Of a stretch of DNA of 52,672 nt, positions 1-9,141 are shown in pieces. The stretch's first letter is position 1, and each line of letters opens with the position of its first letter. Position numbers and translations under genes: made by a program. The DNA is taken from positions 1-52,672 of the forward strand of contig DLKC01000044.1 in assembly GCA_002478885.1 (NCBI GenBank). Direction: 5' to 3'. This DNA comes from Chitinophagaceae bacterium UBA7600. GTDB taxonomy: Bacteria; Bacteroidota; Bacteroidia; Chitinophagales; Chitinophagaceae. Under the pieces are notes generated by a model. The model searched no databases. It worked only from the letters and a program-made list of their open reading frames with translations, and had not been told where the DNA came from.

Positions 1-71
1 TTAAAAAACTTTTAAGCCAAATAACAATTTTATTTTTTTGAACCAAGCTTTTGCCTGCCTATTAAGCTTTA

Positions 72-175
72 GTTGCGTCGCACACTTGTGCACCTTGTTC
101 TTTGCTGAGCAATGGACCGAAAGTACAAGAGTGCGACGCAACAGGCGATGCCATGAAATGCTGTAGCCGGGCTCA
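72..175. repeat. Dispersed repeat, tight inverted pair (copy 1)
   Basis: A left half-site core begins at 72 (GTTGCGTCGCACACTTGTGC) and a right half-site core lies at 123-142 (GTACAAGAGTGCGACGCAAC), giving an inverted repeat with about 30 bases between. The right arm continues with GATGCCA and AGCCGGGC to about 175. The element lies just beyond the 3' end of the minus-strand gene that stops at 183. Bases 1-71 hold nothing else that I recognise; the open frame across 1-186 only reads through the repeat. Confidence 0.85.
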
Positions 176-182
176 TACAATA

Positions 183-2114
183 TCACGGTTTGTTGAGTGT
201 AAAACTTGTTGTGCCCACTTTTGTATCTCCCAGGTATGCTTCCACCTCAAATGTGCCGGTACCGGTAATCTCTGCACTTTTCCAAATGATGTTCCAGTCA
301 CCTTGTACATTTGATTGTAATGTCTGCAGCAGTTCCTTTCTTACAGCTGATATTTGTTTATACACTTTGAGAGTGATAGCATTCTCACCAAAATTTGTAC
401 TGGTGTTAAGCATAAAGTACAGCTTTGTTTTGGGGATACCGCCCTGCACAGTTGCCGTATACGAAGGACTCGACTCCTTGCAAAAAGATGATTCAGTGGG
501 CTGTTCTGTACAGATATAAGTATAGAACCGGCTGTTCAATATTTTATCCTGCTCTGCTTTTTTCTGAGCAGCTTCTTCCTCCTGCTGTTTCAGCAATGCG
601 GCTTTTGCCGCCGCTATATGATCGTCGTAGGGTTGCTGCAAATTCACCACTTCAATCGCCTTGCCGGGAAACGCTTTGCTGCTGATTGTTTTTGAAGCGG
701 GTTTTGGTTTACTGAGAATGGTGATCACCAATTCGTCAAGGCGTTTATTACCGGGAGCGATCTCATCGTTTTTGCAGGAGAAACATTCCAGGTTGCTGTA
801 GAGCATTGCACGGAAAGGTTTTTGTACATAGGCAGCACGGGAAAACAAATAGCCGAGCGTATCTCCCTGGGATAGGTTCAGAAAATAGGTAATATGCCCC
901 AGGCTGATCAGTTCTCCTCCCCAATAAGTGGTGTCTAAATTTTCATCATCCACTTCATTCAATCTTATTTTTGTTTGAATGCCAAGGTTTCTGTCGTGGG
1001 TCAGCACTACACTCATGTAGACCCGCCCTGGCTGTAACTGTAATTGATATTTGCTGAAATTGGATGTGTCACGATTCCAGCCATATGCGGCACACCAGAC
1101 CTCGTTACCACGGAATTGCTTTTCCACTTTCCAGCCTTCATTTTGCAAGGCAGTTAGTTTCTTTTCCGCTGCTATGTTGAAATAAGGTAAGAGCTCTTTT
1201 CTTCTTTGGAGGTCGGCTCTGTCAACAGCCAGTTTTTCAGCATGTTCAATGGAATCTTGTTTCGCTTTTTCAACTTTAGCCAGTGAATCATCCTGGTATT
1301 TTTTGTATTCACGCCAGTTGACCAGGGTAGCGATTTTCTGACCTGTCTCTATATTCACTATATCCACAGTTGCCCTCAGGTTATGGTCCTCATAACTGAT
1401 CGTTTCGTAAAGGTTCAAGATGGCACATACAGGCAATCCCGGGCAAATGGCAGGATTGCTGTATTGTATAGCGTTGGGAAACTCCTGTCGTTTCTGAGTA
1501 CTTCTCATATCCCCATTATAGAAGTTTCCCATTTCAGCATAGGCCACAGCGTGAGCACTTTCTGTTTTATGCCAGGCAGATGCCCATTGGTCATTACCAA
1601 TTTTTGTATAATCATGGAGGTATTTTTTCAGGCTTTCGTCTACTTTGGGTAGTTCATCTGGTTTGCAGAACATTTCCAGCGGATTTTTGCAGTATTGCAT
1701 GCGCAATTCATATTGCTGCCACGCCTTGCTCCATCGGTCGGTATAATCAAGGGTGCTTGGGCACATCGCTACCGGAAGCCCGGTATGCCAGTTGTAAACA
1801 ATATACCCCGGTGATGAAATGGTGGTAAAACCAAGTTGGTCATAGTTTTCCACATCGCGATCTGCTGTCCACAAAACCAGGTGGGTGCTGTCGGGCAGGA
1901 AGAAAAATTGTGCTTCCAGCGGTCCGGCTTCTATTTCGCCGGTAGTGGCCCTGTCGTTATATTTCAGTTTATCAATCGTGGGCCTTATAGAAACAAAGGC
2001 AGGAATAACGGGTTGGCTTAAAGCCTTCAAAACAGTAACACAAAAAATAACAATACAACTGGCCATTTTCATGTTCAACCAGGATTTAAAGCATTTTGAA
2101 TTATTTGTAGTCAT
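183..2114 (-). CDS. Exported protein of unknown function
   Basis: I do not recognise a family for this 643-residue protein. A hydrophobic stretch near residues 15-33 ending in ALSQ looks like a signal peptide, so the real start may be Met15 at 2072, which would remove the 14-base overlap with the upstream gene. A charged Lys/Glu/Ala-rich segment of coiled-coil character lies near residues 285-325 and a second near 515-545. Several Cys residues in the middle (CFSC near 455) fit an extracytoplasmic, disulfide-bearing protein. The C-terminal 100 residues look beta-rich and Ig-like. It is the last gene of a three-gene minus-strand cluster whose members all carry export or membrane signals, so a shared envelope role is likely but unknown. 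Confidence 0.8.
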   Translation of the reverse strand: MTTNNSKCFKSWLNMKMASCIVIFCVTVLKALSQPVIPAFVSIRPTIDKLKYNDRATTGEIEAGPLEAQFFFLPDSTHLVLWTADRDVENYDQLGFTTISSPGYIVYNWHTGLPVAMCPSTLDYTDRWSKAWQQYELRMQYCKNPLEMFCKPDELPKVDESLKKYLHDYTKIGNDQWASAWHKTESAHAVAYAEMGNFYNGDMRSTQKRQEFPNAIQYSNPAICPGLPVCAILNLYETISYEDHNLRATVDIVNIETGQKIATLVNWREYKKYQDDSLAKVEKAKQDSIEHAEKLAVDRADLQRRKELLPYFNIAAEKKLTALQNEGWKVEKQFRGNEVWCAAYGWNRDTSNFSKYQLQLQPGRVYMSVVLTHDRNLGIQTKIRLNEVDDENLDTTYWGGELISLGHITYFLNLSQGDTLGYLFSRAAYVQKPFRAMLYSNLECFSCKNDEIAPGNKRLDELVITILSKPKPASKTISSKAFPGKAIEVVNLQQPYDDHIAAAKAALLKQQEEEAAQKKAEQDKILNSRFYTYICTEQPTESSFCKESSPSYTATVQGGIPKTKLYFMLNTSTNFGENAITLKVYKQISAVRKELLQTLQSNVQGDWNIIWKSAEITGTGTFEVEAYLGDTKVGTTSFTLNKP

Positions 2115-2520
2115 AACGGCTGATACCGGTTTGCATGTAAAGCGCTATCTCTTTCCCGCCATCTGCCTGTTCTTGTTTTGAGTACCACCAACGGCAGGTA
2201 ACCTGTACCGAATCGCCGAGGTTTTTTTTCTCTATCATAATACTGTTGCCTTTGTGGTAGTTCGTATAATAAGGAATATACAACAGGGAGTCATTTTGCT
2301 GCAAAGCACCGCCAGCGATCAACCTGCGACGCTCTTGTAGAAAATCTTTTGCTCTTTGCCACACAACAGCGGCACTGTCGGCCTCAATGACAAAAGGGTT
2401 TTGCTGCTGTGCCTGTTTTGCAGCAAATTCCGCCGGCAAGGTTTCGTCTAAAAAGTATTTCCAGGTTAAAACGGATAATATGCAGATACAGCATATGAGC
2501 AGTATGTATTTCATATTCAA
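2101..2520 (-). CDS. Small membrane-anchored protein of unknown function
   Basis: The product has 139 residues and no family that I recognise. Residues 4-20 (YILLICCICILSVLTWK) form one hydrophobic helix that could be an uncleaved signal anchor, leaving a periplasmic domain of about 115 residues with many aromatics (YIPYYTNYHK, CRWWYSK). Its start codon overlaps the stop of the upstream gene by four bases (2517-2520, ATGA type), a sign of translational coupling, and its 3' end overlaps the next gene if that gene uses its first start. The three genes are therefore probably one transcript. Confidence 0.75.
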   Translation of the reverse strand: MNMKYILLICCICILSVLTWKYFLDETLPAEFAAKQAQQQNPFVIEADSAAVVWQRAKDFLQERRRLIAGGALQQNDSLLYIPYYTNYHKGNSIMIEKKNLGDSVQVTCRWWYSKQEQADGGKEIALYMQTGISRYDYK

Positions 2521-3257
2521 TAACTGATCTCTCCGTTTAATTTAGGTGTGCCGCTGGTCATCCAGGTTGCAAACACTTCGCTAATGTGCCATGCACCGCC
2601 GGAGTACTTCACCGGCCGTGCCCATACATATCGCAGAAAATTCATCACATCGCCTTCTTTTATGGCAGTCATAGCATCGAACAGGTTGCTGCCTTTAAAA
2701 TCCCCATCTTTGATCAACTGCTGCTGGCTGTCGTTTTGCTTCAGCATTGCAGCTCCTGTGTAAACAATGTCTTCTTTTAGCCTGGCAATGAGGCTGCCCG
2801 CTTTTTCTTCACTCCAACCACTGAAGCTATTGATTGCGTTGAACAACGTATCGCCGGCAAGTGATAAGAAGCTGATATTAAACAGGCCGATCCTGTAAAA
2901 AACATCTTTCCTGTTTTTGTCTTTGGGTATAATAAAAAAGCAAAGATCTCCAGCCATTGGTTCAGCAATGGCACCGGCCTCAGTCATCTCACATTGAATA
3001 TAGTGCCCGTCGATATAGCTAACCATGCCGCTGCCTTTGGTAAGCGTATCCTGGTCTGTCTTTTTGTAAGTGCCTTTTAATACAAATTTTTGTCCCTTAC
3101 TGATTTTTATACCTGCCGGCTGTTCAACCCTCAGGTACCAGTGTTTGTTAGAATACTCCGGATCGTGGAACACTTTAAGTGCCAGTAGCACTTTATCCTG
3201 GGCAAATAGTTGCGGGGATAAAAAAATGTAAGCGAAAAAAATAGAAATAGTTTTCAT
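2517..3257 (-). CDS. Secreted protein of unknown function
   Basis: The 246-residue product starts with a classical signal peptide (MKTISIFFAYIFLSPQLFAQ), giving cleavage near residue 19-20. The mature part is mixed alpha/beta without a motif that I can name; GSGMVSYIDGHYIQCEM near residue 75 and an aromatic-rich C-terminus (RYVWARPVKYSGGAWHISEVF) stand out. It is the first gene of the 3257-183 minus-strand cluster. A half-copy of the dispersed repeat separates it from the peptidase gene upstream, so it may have its own promoter. The function is unknown. Confidence 0.75.
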   Translation of the reverse strand: MKTISIFFAYIFLSPQLFAQDKVLLALKVFHDPEYSNKHWYLRVEQPAGIKISKGQKFVLKGTYKKTDQDTLTKGSGMVSYIDGHYIQCEMTEAGAIAEPMAGDLCFFIIPKDKNRKDVFYRIGLFNISFLSLAGDTLFNAINSFSGWSEEKAGSLIARLKEDIVYTGAAMLKQNDSQQQLIKDGDFKGSNLFDAMTAIKEGDVMNFLRYVWARPVKYSGGAWHISEVFATWMTSGTPKLNGEISY

Positions 3258-3320
3258 ATTCGCTCAATTCAATGCTTACAAAACAACATGCTACTTTTAG
3301 TGTCGGTCAGAACCCCGAAC

Positions 3321-3373
3321 GCTGCAATGTGCGACGCAACAGAAGCTTCATAGCAATCCTTTGCCCGGCCCAT
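3321..3373 (-). repeat. Dispersed repeat, single right half-site
   Basis: TGTGCGACGCAAC at 3328-3340 is the core of a right half-site, followed by AGAAGC and a GCCCGGCCCAT arm to about 3373. The outer part of the core (GCTGCAA) differs from the usual GTACAAG. It fills the 121-base gap between two minus-strand genes. Confidence 0.7.
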
Positions 3374-3378
3374 AAAAG

Positions 3379-4932
3379 TTACTGGTGTTTTATTTCAACC
3401 ATCAACGGAATAACGCCACCCTGGTCGCTGTTGTAGTTAAATCCAACGTTCATGTCGTTGTATTTAATATTTGTTTTGTCTATCAGTTTATCACCAAGCG
3501 CCGCTTTAATTTTTGCGGAAAGGCCACCGGAAGTTTTACTCATTGCCGTAGCAACATCAGCCGAGTTTAATTTTTCTGTACTGAAAAGAATGAGCATATA
3601 ATCGGTGCCTTTATTCTCATCGAGCTTTACAATTTTTGTATCGCTTGGAAAGGCCACCACACTGTTTGCCCCAACATGGGTTGAAATCATATCATCGTAA
3701 GGAAGAATCCGGTTGACTTTGCCAGACAGATCGGTTGCAAAAGCATAGATATAGGCCTCCTTATCGATGTTGATATAAAAACGGAATTTATCGCCGCTGT
3801 GATAGCTGTTCTGCATGGTATAAGCCACCAGGTCTTCTTTTGAAGCAGCTTCTTCCTCCACAACGAGATTGCGCGTGGAAACTTTTGACACCGGCATATT
3901 GGTGCCATCGTTCATTTTAAATTCAACGCTGCCGCTCATGGAAAAACTATACAGCGGTGTTGGTGCAGGCTGTGGTCCTGGTTTTGGCTCAGGTTTCGGT
4001 TCTGGCTTTGGTTCTGGTTCGGGCACCACGTTTAACTCCGGGGGTGCCGGTGTTTGCATGTCGGGAAACGCCTGCACGCCGAGTACACACCATTGGGTAA
4101 AATCTTTGTACTTGATCCAAATAAAACCATGGTCGGCCCAATCTGTTCCCCAACTGTTCAATACGCGAAAGGCACCACCGGCAATATTATCATCGTACCC
4201 AACCACAAGCATTGCGTGGCCGCTATGCTTCCAGTCGCTTAAAGTATCGTCGGGCGTAGTTGTCCAAACCGAAGTTTTTATGTGAAAAAAACTTTCGGGC
4301 AAATAGAACGCGGTTGATACGGGCGTGCCCTCAAGCAACGCTTTTTTTGTATTCTGTATCTGAGCTTCAGGCGACACAACATATTGATCTGTTGTAAGCA
4401 TATCCTTTGCGGCAAATACGATGGCGATATCAGACAACTTGTACTTACTTGCTTCTGCCTTTGCATCCTGCGAAATGGCAACGCCACAGTTGTAAGGAAC
4501 GGTTCTAAGCAAAGCATCGCCATTATCAATAAGATTATACACCGCTGTAATAGGGTCACTTCCGTTCTGGCATTCATTATCGCCCTCGTTCTTTATCTGC
4601 TCATATAAAAAAGTAGGTGAGAAAATATATTTATCAATAAGCGATTTGTCTTTAATATCGTGTGTTTTAGCATATAACAAAGTGGCGAGTCCATAGCCGT
4701 TTGCAAATGCTACGCAGGTGCCATGATTACCCTGATCGCCTGGTGTTGGACAATATTGCTCCAATGAAAAAGATTCGGGCATGCCGCGGAAACTGCGAAA
4801 AGAAAGCTGCACTTTTTGCGGCGTTTTGGCAATAGTTTCTTTGTTAATAATCGCACCAGTCGGACGGCGTTGAGCAAAAACCTGCGTAAAGAAAAACAGG
4901 AACAGGATTGAAAAAAACAGGGAGTAGCGCAT
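3379..4932 (-). CDS. Secreted papain-family (C1) cysteine peptidase with DUF4384 tail
   Basis: The 517-residue product has a signal peptide (cleavage near residue 20, FAQ). The peptidase domain spans roughly residues 50-290. The oxyanion-hole Gln67 and nucleophile Cys73 sit in GDQGNHGTCVAFA, the catalytic His239 in WKHSGHAM and Asn259 in LNSWGTDW, so the C1 triad is complete. A linker rich in Pro, Glu and Lys (about residues 303-325) leads to a C-terminal domain with the DUF4384 signature (SGDKFRFYINIDKEAYIYAF), a module known from bacterial caspase-like and peptidase fusions. The protein presumably acts outside the inner membrane; substrate unknown. No separate propeptide domain is obvious between signal peptide and active site. 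It lies upstream of the secreted-protein cluster 183-3257 in the same direction, but a repeat sits between them. Confidence 0.9.
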   Translation of the reverse strand: MRYSLFFSILFLFFFTQVFAQRRPTGAIINKETIAKTPQKVQLSFRSFRGMPESFSLEQYCPTPGDQGNHGTCVAFANGYGLATLLYAKTHDIKDKSLIDKYIFSPTFLYEQIKNEGDNECQNGSDPITAVYNLIDNGDALLRTVPYNCGVAISQDAKAEASKYKLSDIAIVFAAKDMLTTDQYVVSPEAQIQNTKKALLEGTPVSTAFYLPESFFHIKTSVWTTTPDDTLSDWKHSGHAMLVVGYDDNIAGGAFRVLNSWGTDWADHGFIWIKYKDFTQWCVLGVQAFPDMQTPAPPELNVVPEPEPKPEPKPEPKPGPQPAPTPLYSFSMSGSVEFKMNDGTNMPVSKVSTRNLVVEEEAASKEDLVAYTMQNSYHSGDKFRFYINIDKEAYIYAFATDLSGKVNRILPYDDMISTHVGANSVVAFPSDTKIVKLDENKGTDYMLILFSTEKLNSADVATAMSKTSGGLSAKIKAALGDKLIDKTNIKYNDMNVGFNYNSDQGGVIPLMVEIKHQ

Positions 4933-5047
4933 ATGGGTCTTATTTCAATTGATGATAAATTAAGGCTAAGATGCACAGAATAAAAAGATTACACAATACG
5001 GGATAGAGGGTATTTATATCCATATTAGACATAATATATTGTTATTG

Positions 5048-5095
5048 TCCCGGCCATAGTTCATTGAGCAGCCCGGTTGCGTCGCACGCTTGTAC
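5048..5095 (+). repeat. Dispersed repeat, single left half-site
   Basis: The arm CCCGGCC leads into the core GTTGCGTCGCACGCTTGTAC at 5076-5095. It lies between the start of the peptidase gene and the 3' end of the amidohydrolase gene. The rest of the gap (4933-5047) is AT-rich and holds no gene that I can see. Confidence 0.85.
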
Positions 5096-5134
5096 TGTAG
5101 CATAAAAATGGACAGAGCTATAGAAGCAAATAAC

Positions 5135-6718
5135 CTAGCGCGTAAAGCCTGGCCCGTATATTACAGCACCATTTCGAACATTGTTCTGCACGCCATTTTC
5201 GATACTAAGCCTGCCATTAACAATCACAAAACGAAAACCCTGCGAATACTGGTGAGGTTTTTCAAAGGTTGACATATCCTTCACGGTAGCGGCATCAAAC
5301 ACAACAATGTCGGCAGCATATCCCTTTCTCAGCAAGCCGCGGTTTTCAATATGAAATTTCTGCGCAGGCAGCGAAGTCATTCTTCTTACTGCCTCTTCCA
5401 GTGGTATGAGTTGTTGCTCCCGTACATATTTGCCAAGCACCCGTGCATTGCTTCCATAACCTCGCGGGTGCGGAGCGCCTTCATTAAGTATTCGAATGCT
5501 CGCATCGCTGGCGATCATATTAAAAGGGTACTTCATAATGTTCTCTACATCCTGCTCACTCATGCCGTGAAAAATCATTCCCGATCCGCCATTCATCATC
5601 ATATCCATAATCGTTTCCGTTTCGCTTAATGCTGTATGCTTTCGCTTCCACGCAAGGTTAACCTGTTCAATGCTCTTGCCGTTCATGGTCGTGTCTGCCT
5701 TGTAATAGGCCACCACCGCATAATTAAAGTGCGCCAGTTTTCTCTTTTTTAGTTTGGCCAGCATGTAATCGCTGCACTGCTTTCTGATTGTTTTATTTTG
5801 CAATTTCAGTTTTATGGAATCGTTGTTACCCGTAAGTGTCCAGTCAGGCAAAAGCGTGCTGAGTGATGTACTGCTTGCAGTGTAAGGATATTGATCGATC
5901 GTTACATCAAGCCCTTGAGCCCTGGCTTTTACAACCATTTGCAAGGTTTCATTACTTCTTCCCCAGTTTTGCTGGCCGCTTAATTTGAAGTGAGAAATTT
6001 CCAGGGGAATATTTGCTTCCCTTGCAATGGTCAAGGCTTCTTCAATAGCCTCAGTAACACTATCGCCTTCATCGCGCATATGTGTTGCATAAACGCCGTT
6101 ATAGGCAGCCGCGACTTTTGCCAGTGCAACGATCTCGGGTGTTTTGGAGTACGTGCCGGGAGTATAAATAAGCCCGGTCGACAGGCCGACAGCGCCATTT
6201 TTCATTGCTTTATCAACAAGCGCTTCCATTTCGTGCAGTTCACTGTCAGTTGGGAGGCGGTTTACATTTCCCATAACGGCTTTGCGCACATCGTTATGGC
6301 CAATCAGGGAGCCTGCATTGACAGCAAGATGCAGACTATCCAGTAAACTGAAATATTGTTGAAGGTTCGTACGGGAAAGTCCGCAATTTCCAGTAATTAC
6401 CGTGGTTACACCATCCATTAGAAAATTGGTCGCCAGTGGGTTTCTTACTTCATCGTTCTCTATATGTGTGTGCACGTCGATGAAACCCGGTGCTATTATC
6501 AACCCGTTTGCATCAATGATCCTTTTTGCCTGCCAGTGCTGAAGATTGCCAATAGCAGCGATGGTGTCGTTAACGATGGCCATATCGCCGTAGAACCACG
6601 GATTGCCGGTACCGTCTACTATCTTACCGTGCCTGAGTAAGATATCCGCAACCTGCTGGGCCTGCAAAAAACAAGGCATTAACAATATCGCTATCCAGGA
6701 AAATTTTTTCATGATCAA
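5135..6718 (-). CDS. N-acyl-D-amino-acid deacylase (D-aminoacylase), exported
   Basis: This 527-residue amidohydrolase-superfamily enzyme removes acyl groups from N-acyl-D-amino acids. A signal peptide covers the first 21 residues (LLMPCFLQAQQ); Met1 or Met3 could be the start. The N-terminal cap carries KIVDGTGNPWFYGD. Metal-site motifs of D-aminoacylases are present: His83 and His85 in GFIDVHTHIEND, Cys112 in the family-typical GNCG, His213 in ATHMRDEGD, His243 in EISHFKLSG, and an Asp in ASDASI. A C-terminal cap (VNGRLSIENG) closes the fold. Periplasmic turnover of D-amino-acid derivatives from cell wall would fit the neighbouring L,D-transpeptidase, which is transcribed divergently; the exact substrate is inference. 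Confidence 0.9.
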   Translation of the reverse strand: MIMKKFSWIAILLMPCFLQAQQVADILLRHGKIVDGTGNPWFYGDMAIVNDTIAAIGNLQHWQAKRIIDANGLIIAPGFIDVHTHIENDEVRNPLATNFLMDGVTTVITGNCGLSRTNLQQYFSLLDSLHLAVNAGSLIGHNDVRKAVMGNVNRLPTDSELHEMEALVDKAMKNGAVGLSTGLIYTPGTYSKTPEIVALAKVAAAYNGVYATHMRDEGDSVTEAIEEALTIAREANIPLEISHFKLSGQQNWGRSNETLQMVVKARAQGLDVTIDQYPYTASSTSLSTLLPDWTLTGNNDSIKLKLQNKTIRKQCSDYMLAKLKKRKLAHFNYAVVAYYKADTTMNGKSIEQVNLAWKRKHTALSETETIMDMMMNGGSGMIFHGMSEQDVENIMKYPFNMIASDASIRILNEGAPHPRGYGSNARVLGKYVREQQLIPLEEAVRRMTSLPAQKFHIENRGLLRKGYAADIVVFDAATVKDMSTFEKPHQYSQGFRFVIVNGRLSIENGVQNNVRNGAVIYGPGFTR

Positions 6719-6839
6719 TTATTGTTCCTGCTGAAAATAATACATTTCAACGGTTTCCCGGCATCGCCCAATAAATAAGCTGCACACCTTATTAAAAAAA
6801 TTTCATCCTGATTTCAGCATCCTGTAAATTCATGTTGAA

Positions 6840-8447
6840 ATGCACATCCACCGAAAAAACAAACACCTCTTGATAATACCGCTCCTGCTTGCAATTCTTT
6901 GTGCCTGTACAAGTGGCAACAATTACGATGTAAACCGCGATACATCTGTCAATTCGCTTACCTCCTTCAATAACCTGTTTTTAGACAGCAGCAAACTTGA
7001 ACAATTCCTCGGCGAACACCCCGAATACCGGTCATATGAAGAACAGTTCATTGCTTTTTATAAACAGCGTAACTATGAATTTGCCTGGTTCGACAGTACC
7101 GGGTTGGGCGAGCAGGCAGGCAACTTCATCAACCTCCTGAACGAGAATATGACAAACCTCGGCGACAGCAGCATGAACAATTCTGCAATGCTGAAACTGT
7201 ACAACGAGTTTGCGGACAACGGCATCCGAAATCATAACAGCATAGAACTCGTTAATACCGAATTAATGCTCACTGGTGGCTTTTTTAAATATGCCGCAAA
7301 AGTGTATAACGGAACCGACAGCAGCATTACCGATCTTGGCTGGTTTATCCCGCGAAAAAAAGTTGATCTCACAGCAGTGCTTGATTCTGTTGTCATCAAT
7401 AAACAGTTGAAGAATTCGCATAACCTGCTTAACGACCAATATGAAAGGCTGGCATCTTTTCTTCCGTTCTATTACAACCTGGAAAAGCAGGGCAACTGGG
7501 ATAGCATTGAAAAACCTTTGAAACCGGTTCACTTTCTTGAAAGGTCACCTATTGTTATAAAAGTAAAAGACCGTTTAAAACGGTTGGGCTACCTGCCGAA
7601 AAACGATTCCACCCCGCTACTCGATTCAGGCCTTTTCAAAGCCCTGAAGGTTTACCAGAAACGAATGGGACTGTCCGTTGACGGTGCCATTGGTCCCAAA
7701 CTAATTGAAGAAATTAACGTAACCCCTGCAGGCCGTGTAAAACAAATACTGGTGAACCTGGAGAGAATGCGATGGATGCCCGTTGAAGAAGCAAGCAAAC
7801 ACATTTTTGTAAACATACCCGATTACAAAATGTACGTGTACGATAGCGGAAAAATCAGTTTCAGCATGAATGTTATTGTGGGTACCACCGCCAACAGCAC
7901 GGTAATATTTTCGGGCGACCTCAAATACATTGTATTCAGCCCTTATTGGAAGGTACCAGTAAAAATCGTTAGAACAGAGATCGTTCCCGGTATAAAAAAA
8001 GACCCCAACTATCTTGCAAAGCACGATATGGAAAGATTGGGGGGCAGCGACACGTTGCCATCTATCAGGCAAAAGCCCGGGCCATCCAATTCGTTGGGGA
8101 AGGTAAAATTTCTGTTCCCCAACAACTACGATATATACTTTCACGACACGCCTAACCGTGAGTTGTTCAGCGCTTCGAGCCGCAGTTTCAGCCATGGATG
8201 TATAAGAGTAGGCGAACCAAAAAAACTTGCGCAATTCTTATTACGCAGTGATACCCTTTGGACCAGCTACAGAATCGACACCGCCATGAACAACACAAAA
8301 GAAACCTGGGTATCGCTACCGAAAACGGTTCCGGTAATGATCGCATATTTCACTGCTTTTGTTGATGACAAAGGCGAACTCAATTTTAGAAAAGATATTT
8401 ACGGACACGATGCAAAACTCGCCGGGAAACTATTTGTTTCGAGGTAG
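6840..8447 (+). CDS. L,D-transpeptidase (YkuD/YcbB type) lipoprotein
   Basis: This 535-residue enzyme should make or edit L,D-crosslinks in peptidoglycan. The N-terminus has a lipoprotein signal with a lipobox-like LCAC, so it is probably anchored in a membrane facing the periplasm. Residues 55-235 resemble the scaffold region of the YcbB/LdtD type. A peptidoglycan-binding repeat lies near residues 238-292 (VKDRLKRLGYLP...GLSVDGAIGPK). The YkuD catalytic domain follows at about 320-465 with the signature SHGCIRV; the nucleophile is Cys454. The length matches the long LdtD-like class. It is divergent from the D-aminoacylase gene across a 121-base gap that, unusually here, holds no repeat. Confidence 0.93.
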   Translation: MHIHRKNKHLLIIPLLLAILCACTSGNNYDVNRDTSVNSLTSFNNLFLDSSKLEQFLGEHPEYRSYEEQFIAFYKQRNYEFAWFDSTGLGEQAGNFINLLNENMTNLGDSSMNNSAMLKLYNEFADNGIRNHNSIELVNTELMLTGGFFKYAAKVYNGTDSSITDLGWFIPRKKVDLTAVLDSVVINKQLKNSHNLLNDQYERLASFLPFYYNLEKQGNWDSIEKPLKPVHFLERSPIVIKVKDRLKRLGYLPKNDSTPLLDSGLFKALKVYQKRMGLSVDGAIGPKLIEEINVTPAGRVKQILVNLERMRWMPVEEASKHIFVNIPDYKMYVYDSGKISFSMNVIVGTTANSTVIFSGDLKYIVFSPYWKVPVKIVRTEIVPGIKKDPNYLAKHDMERLGGSDTLPSIRQKPGPSNSLGKVKFLFPNNYDIYFHDTPNRELFSASSRSFSHGCIRVGEPKKLAQFLLRSDTLWTSYRIDTAMNNTKETWVSLPKTVPVMIAYFTAFVDDKGELNFRKDIYGHDAKLAGKLFVSR

Positions 8448-8451
8448 CTGC

Positions 8452-8778
8452 TTAGTTCAGGCATTGCACCTGCAGAAAATTGTAAGGGTTAATGCTTTCA
8501 TTTTTCTCAACACGTTCCTGGTTTTCGCCCATTTCCATTTCGAGAAAAGAACTGCATAATTGTATTTGCCACATATAAAGATTGGTACTGGCAGGAATTC
8601 TCTCAAACAACTCTGGCAGCATTTCTTTAATCACACCATTCCAACAGGCAATCTCCAATTGCTGTTCCTGTGGAAAATAATGATTGTTTCCGTCTTCGTC
8701 TTTTAAACACCATTCCTTGGCAGCGAAGCTCGTGCCCGTCACCAGCAGGATTTCTTGTTTTACTGATTTAGTTTTCAT
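8452..8778 (-). CDS. Small protein of unknown function
   Basis: This 108-residue acidic protein has no signal peptide and no family that I recognise. It is rich in Glu and Gln, with three Cys (CLKD, ACWNG, LCSSF) and a Trp-containing centre. It converges on the L,D-transpeptidase gene, with only four bases between the two stop codons. Codon use looks like that of the neighbouring genes and no longer frame competes, which supports a real gene. Nothing in the context indicates its job. Confidence 0.6.
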   Translation of the reverse strand: MKTKSVKQEILLVTGTSFAAKEWCLKDEDGNNHYFPQEQQLEIACWNGVIKEMLPELFERIPASTNLYMWQIQLCSSFLEMEMGENQERVEKNESINPYNFLQVQCLN

Positions 8779-8929
8779 AAAAAACCTCCGTTAATTGTAA
8801 GACGTTTCTCCCTATCTTTTTGCACAAACCATTCCAGAATATTGCGTTAAAACATTCATAAGCTTATAGGTTAGTTTCAGCAACCACCAGTTAAGTAATC
8901 ACCGGGGCAAAAATTTGAGGGTATTTTTT

Positions 8930-9113
8930 AGAACCCAGCTGTGCATTTTCATGGCGGCTTCGTTGTGTCGCACTCTTGTGCGATTAATACGAAAGTCAGC
9001 GAAGTCAGGAAGCTGGTAAATACCTGCTTCTTCCGACTTCACACCTGCCGATTTTAGTGCTTAGTACAAGAGTGCGACGCAACGGCCGATGCCACCTGCA
9101 CCAGAGCCGGTAA
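8930..9113. repeat. Dispersed repeat, long inverted pair (full element A)
   Basis: The left core is GTTGTGTCGCACTCTTGTGC at 8962-8981 and the right core is GTACAAGAGTGCGACGCAAC at 9064-9083, with arms on both sides (GCCGATGCCACC and AGCCGG at the right). The 82-base interior carries AAGTCAGCGAAGTCAG and GCTTCTTCCGACTT, which recur in the copy at 16249-16440, so this is a complete MITE-like unit rather than two chance half-sites. It lies in the 363-base gap 8779-9141. The remaining part of that gap (8779-8929) is AT-rich with no gene visible. Confidence 0.9.
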
Positions 9114-9141
9114 CAAAAAATGTTTGTGAAAAAAATTGCTC

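Noticed and set aside
1..186. Open frame of 61 residues at the left edge
   Set aside because: It reads through the repeat at 72-142, and similar RRTLVL-type peptides arise wherever the repeat occurs, so it is not a gene.
3869..4285. Plus-strand frame rich in Gly and Ser opposite the peptidase linker
   Set aside because: It is the antisense reading of the Pro/Glu/Lys linker codons of a convincing peptidase gene.
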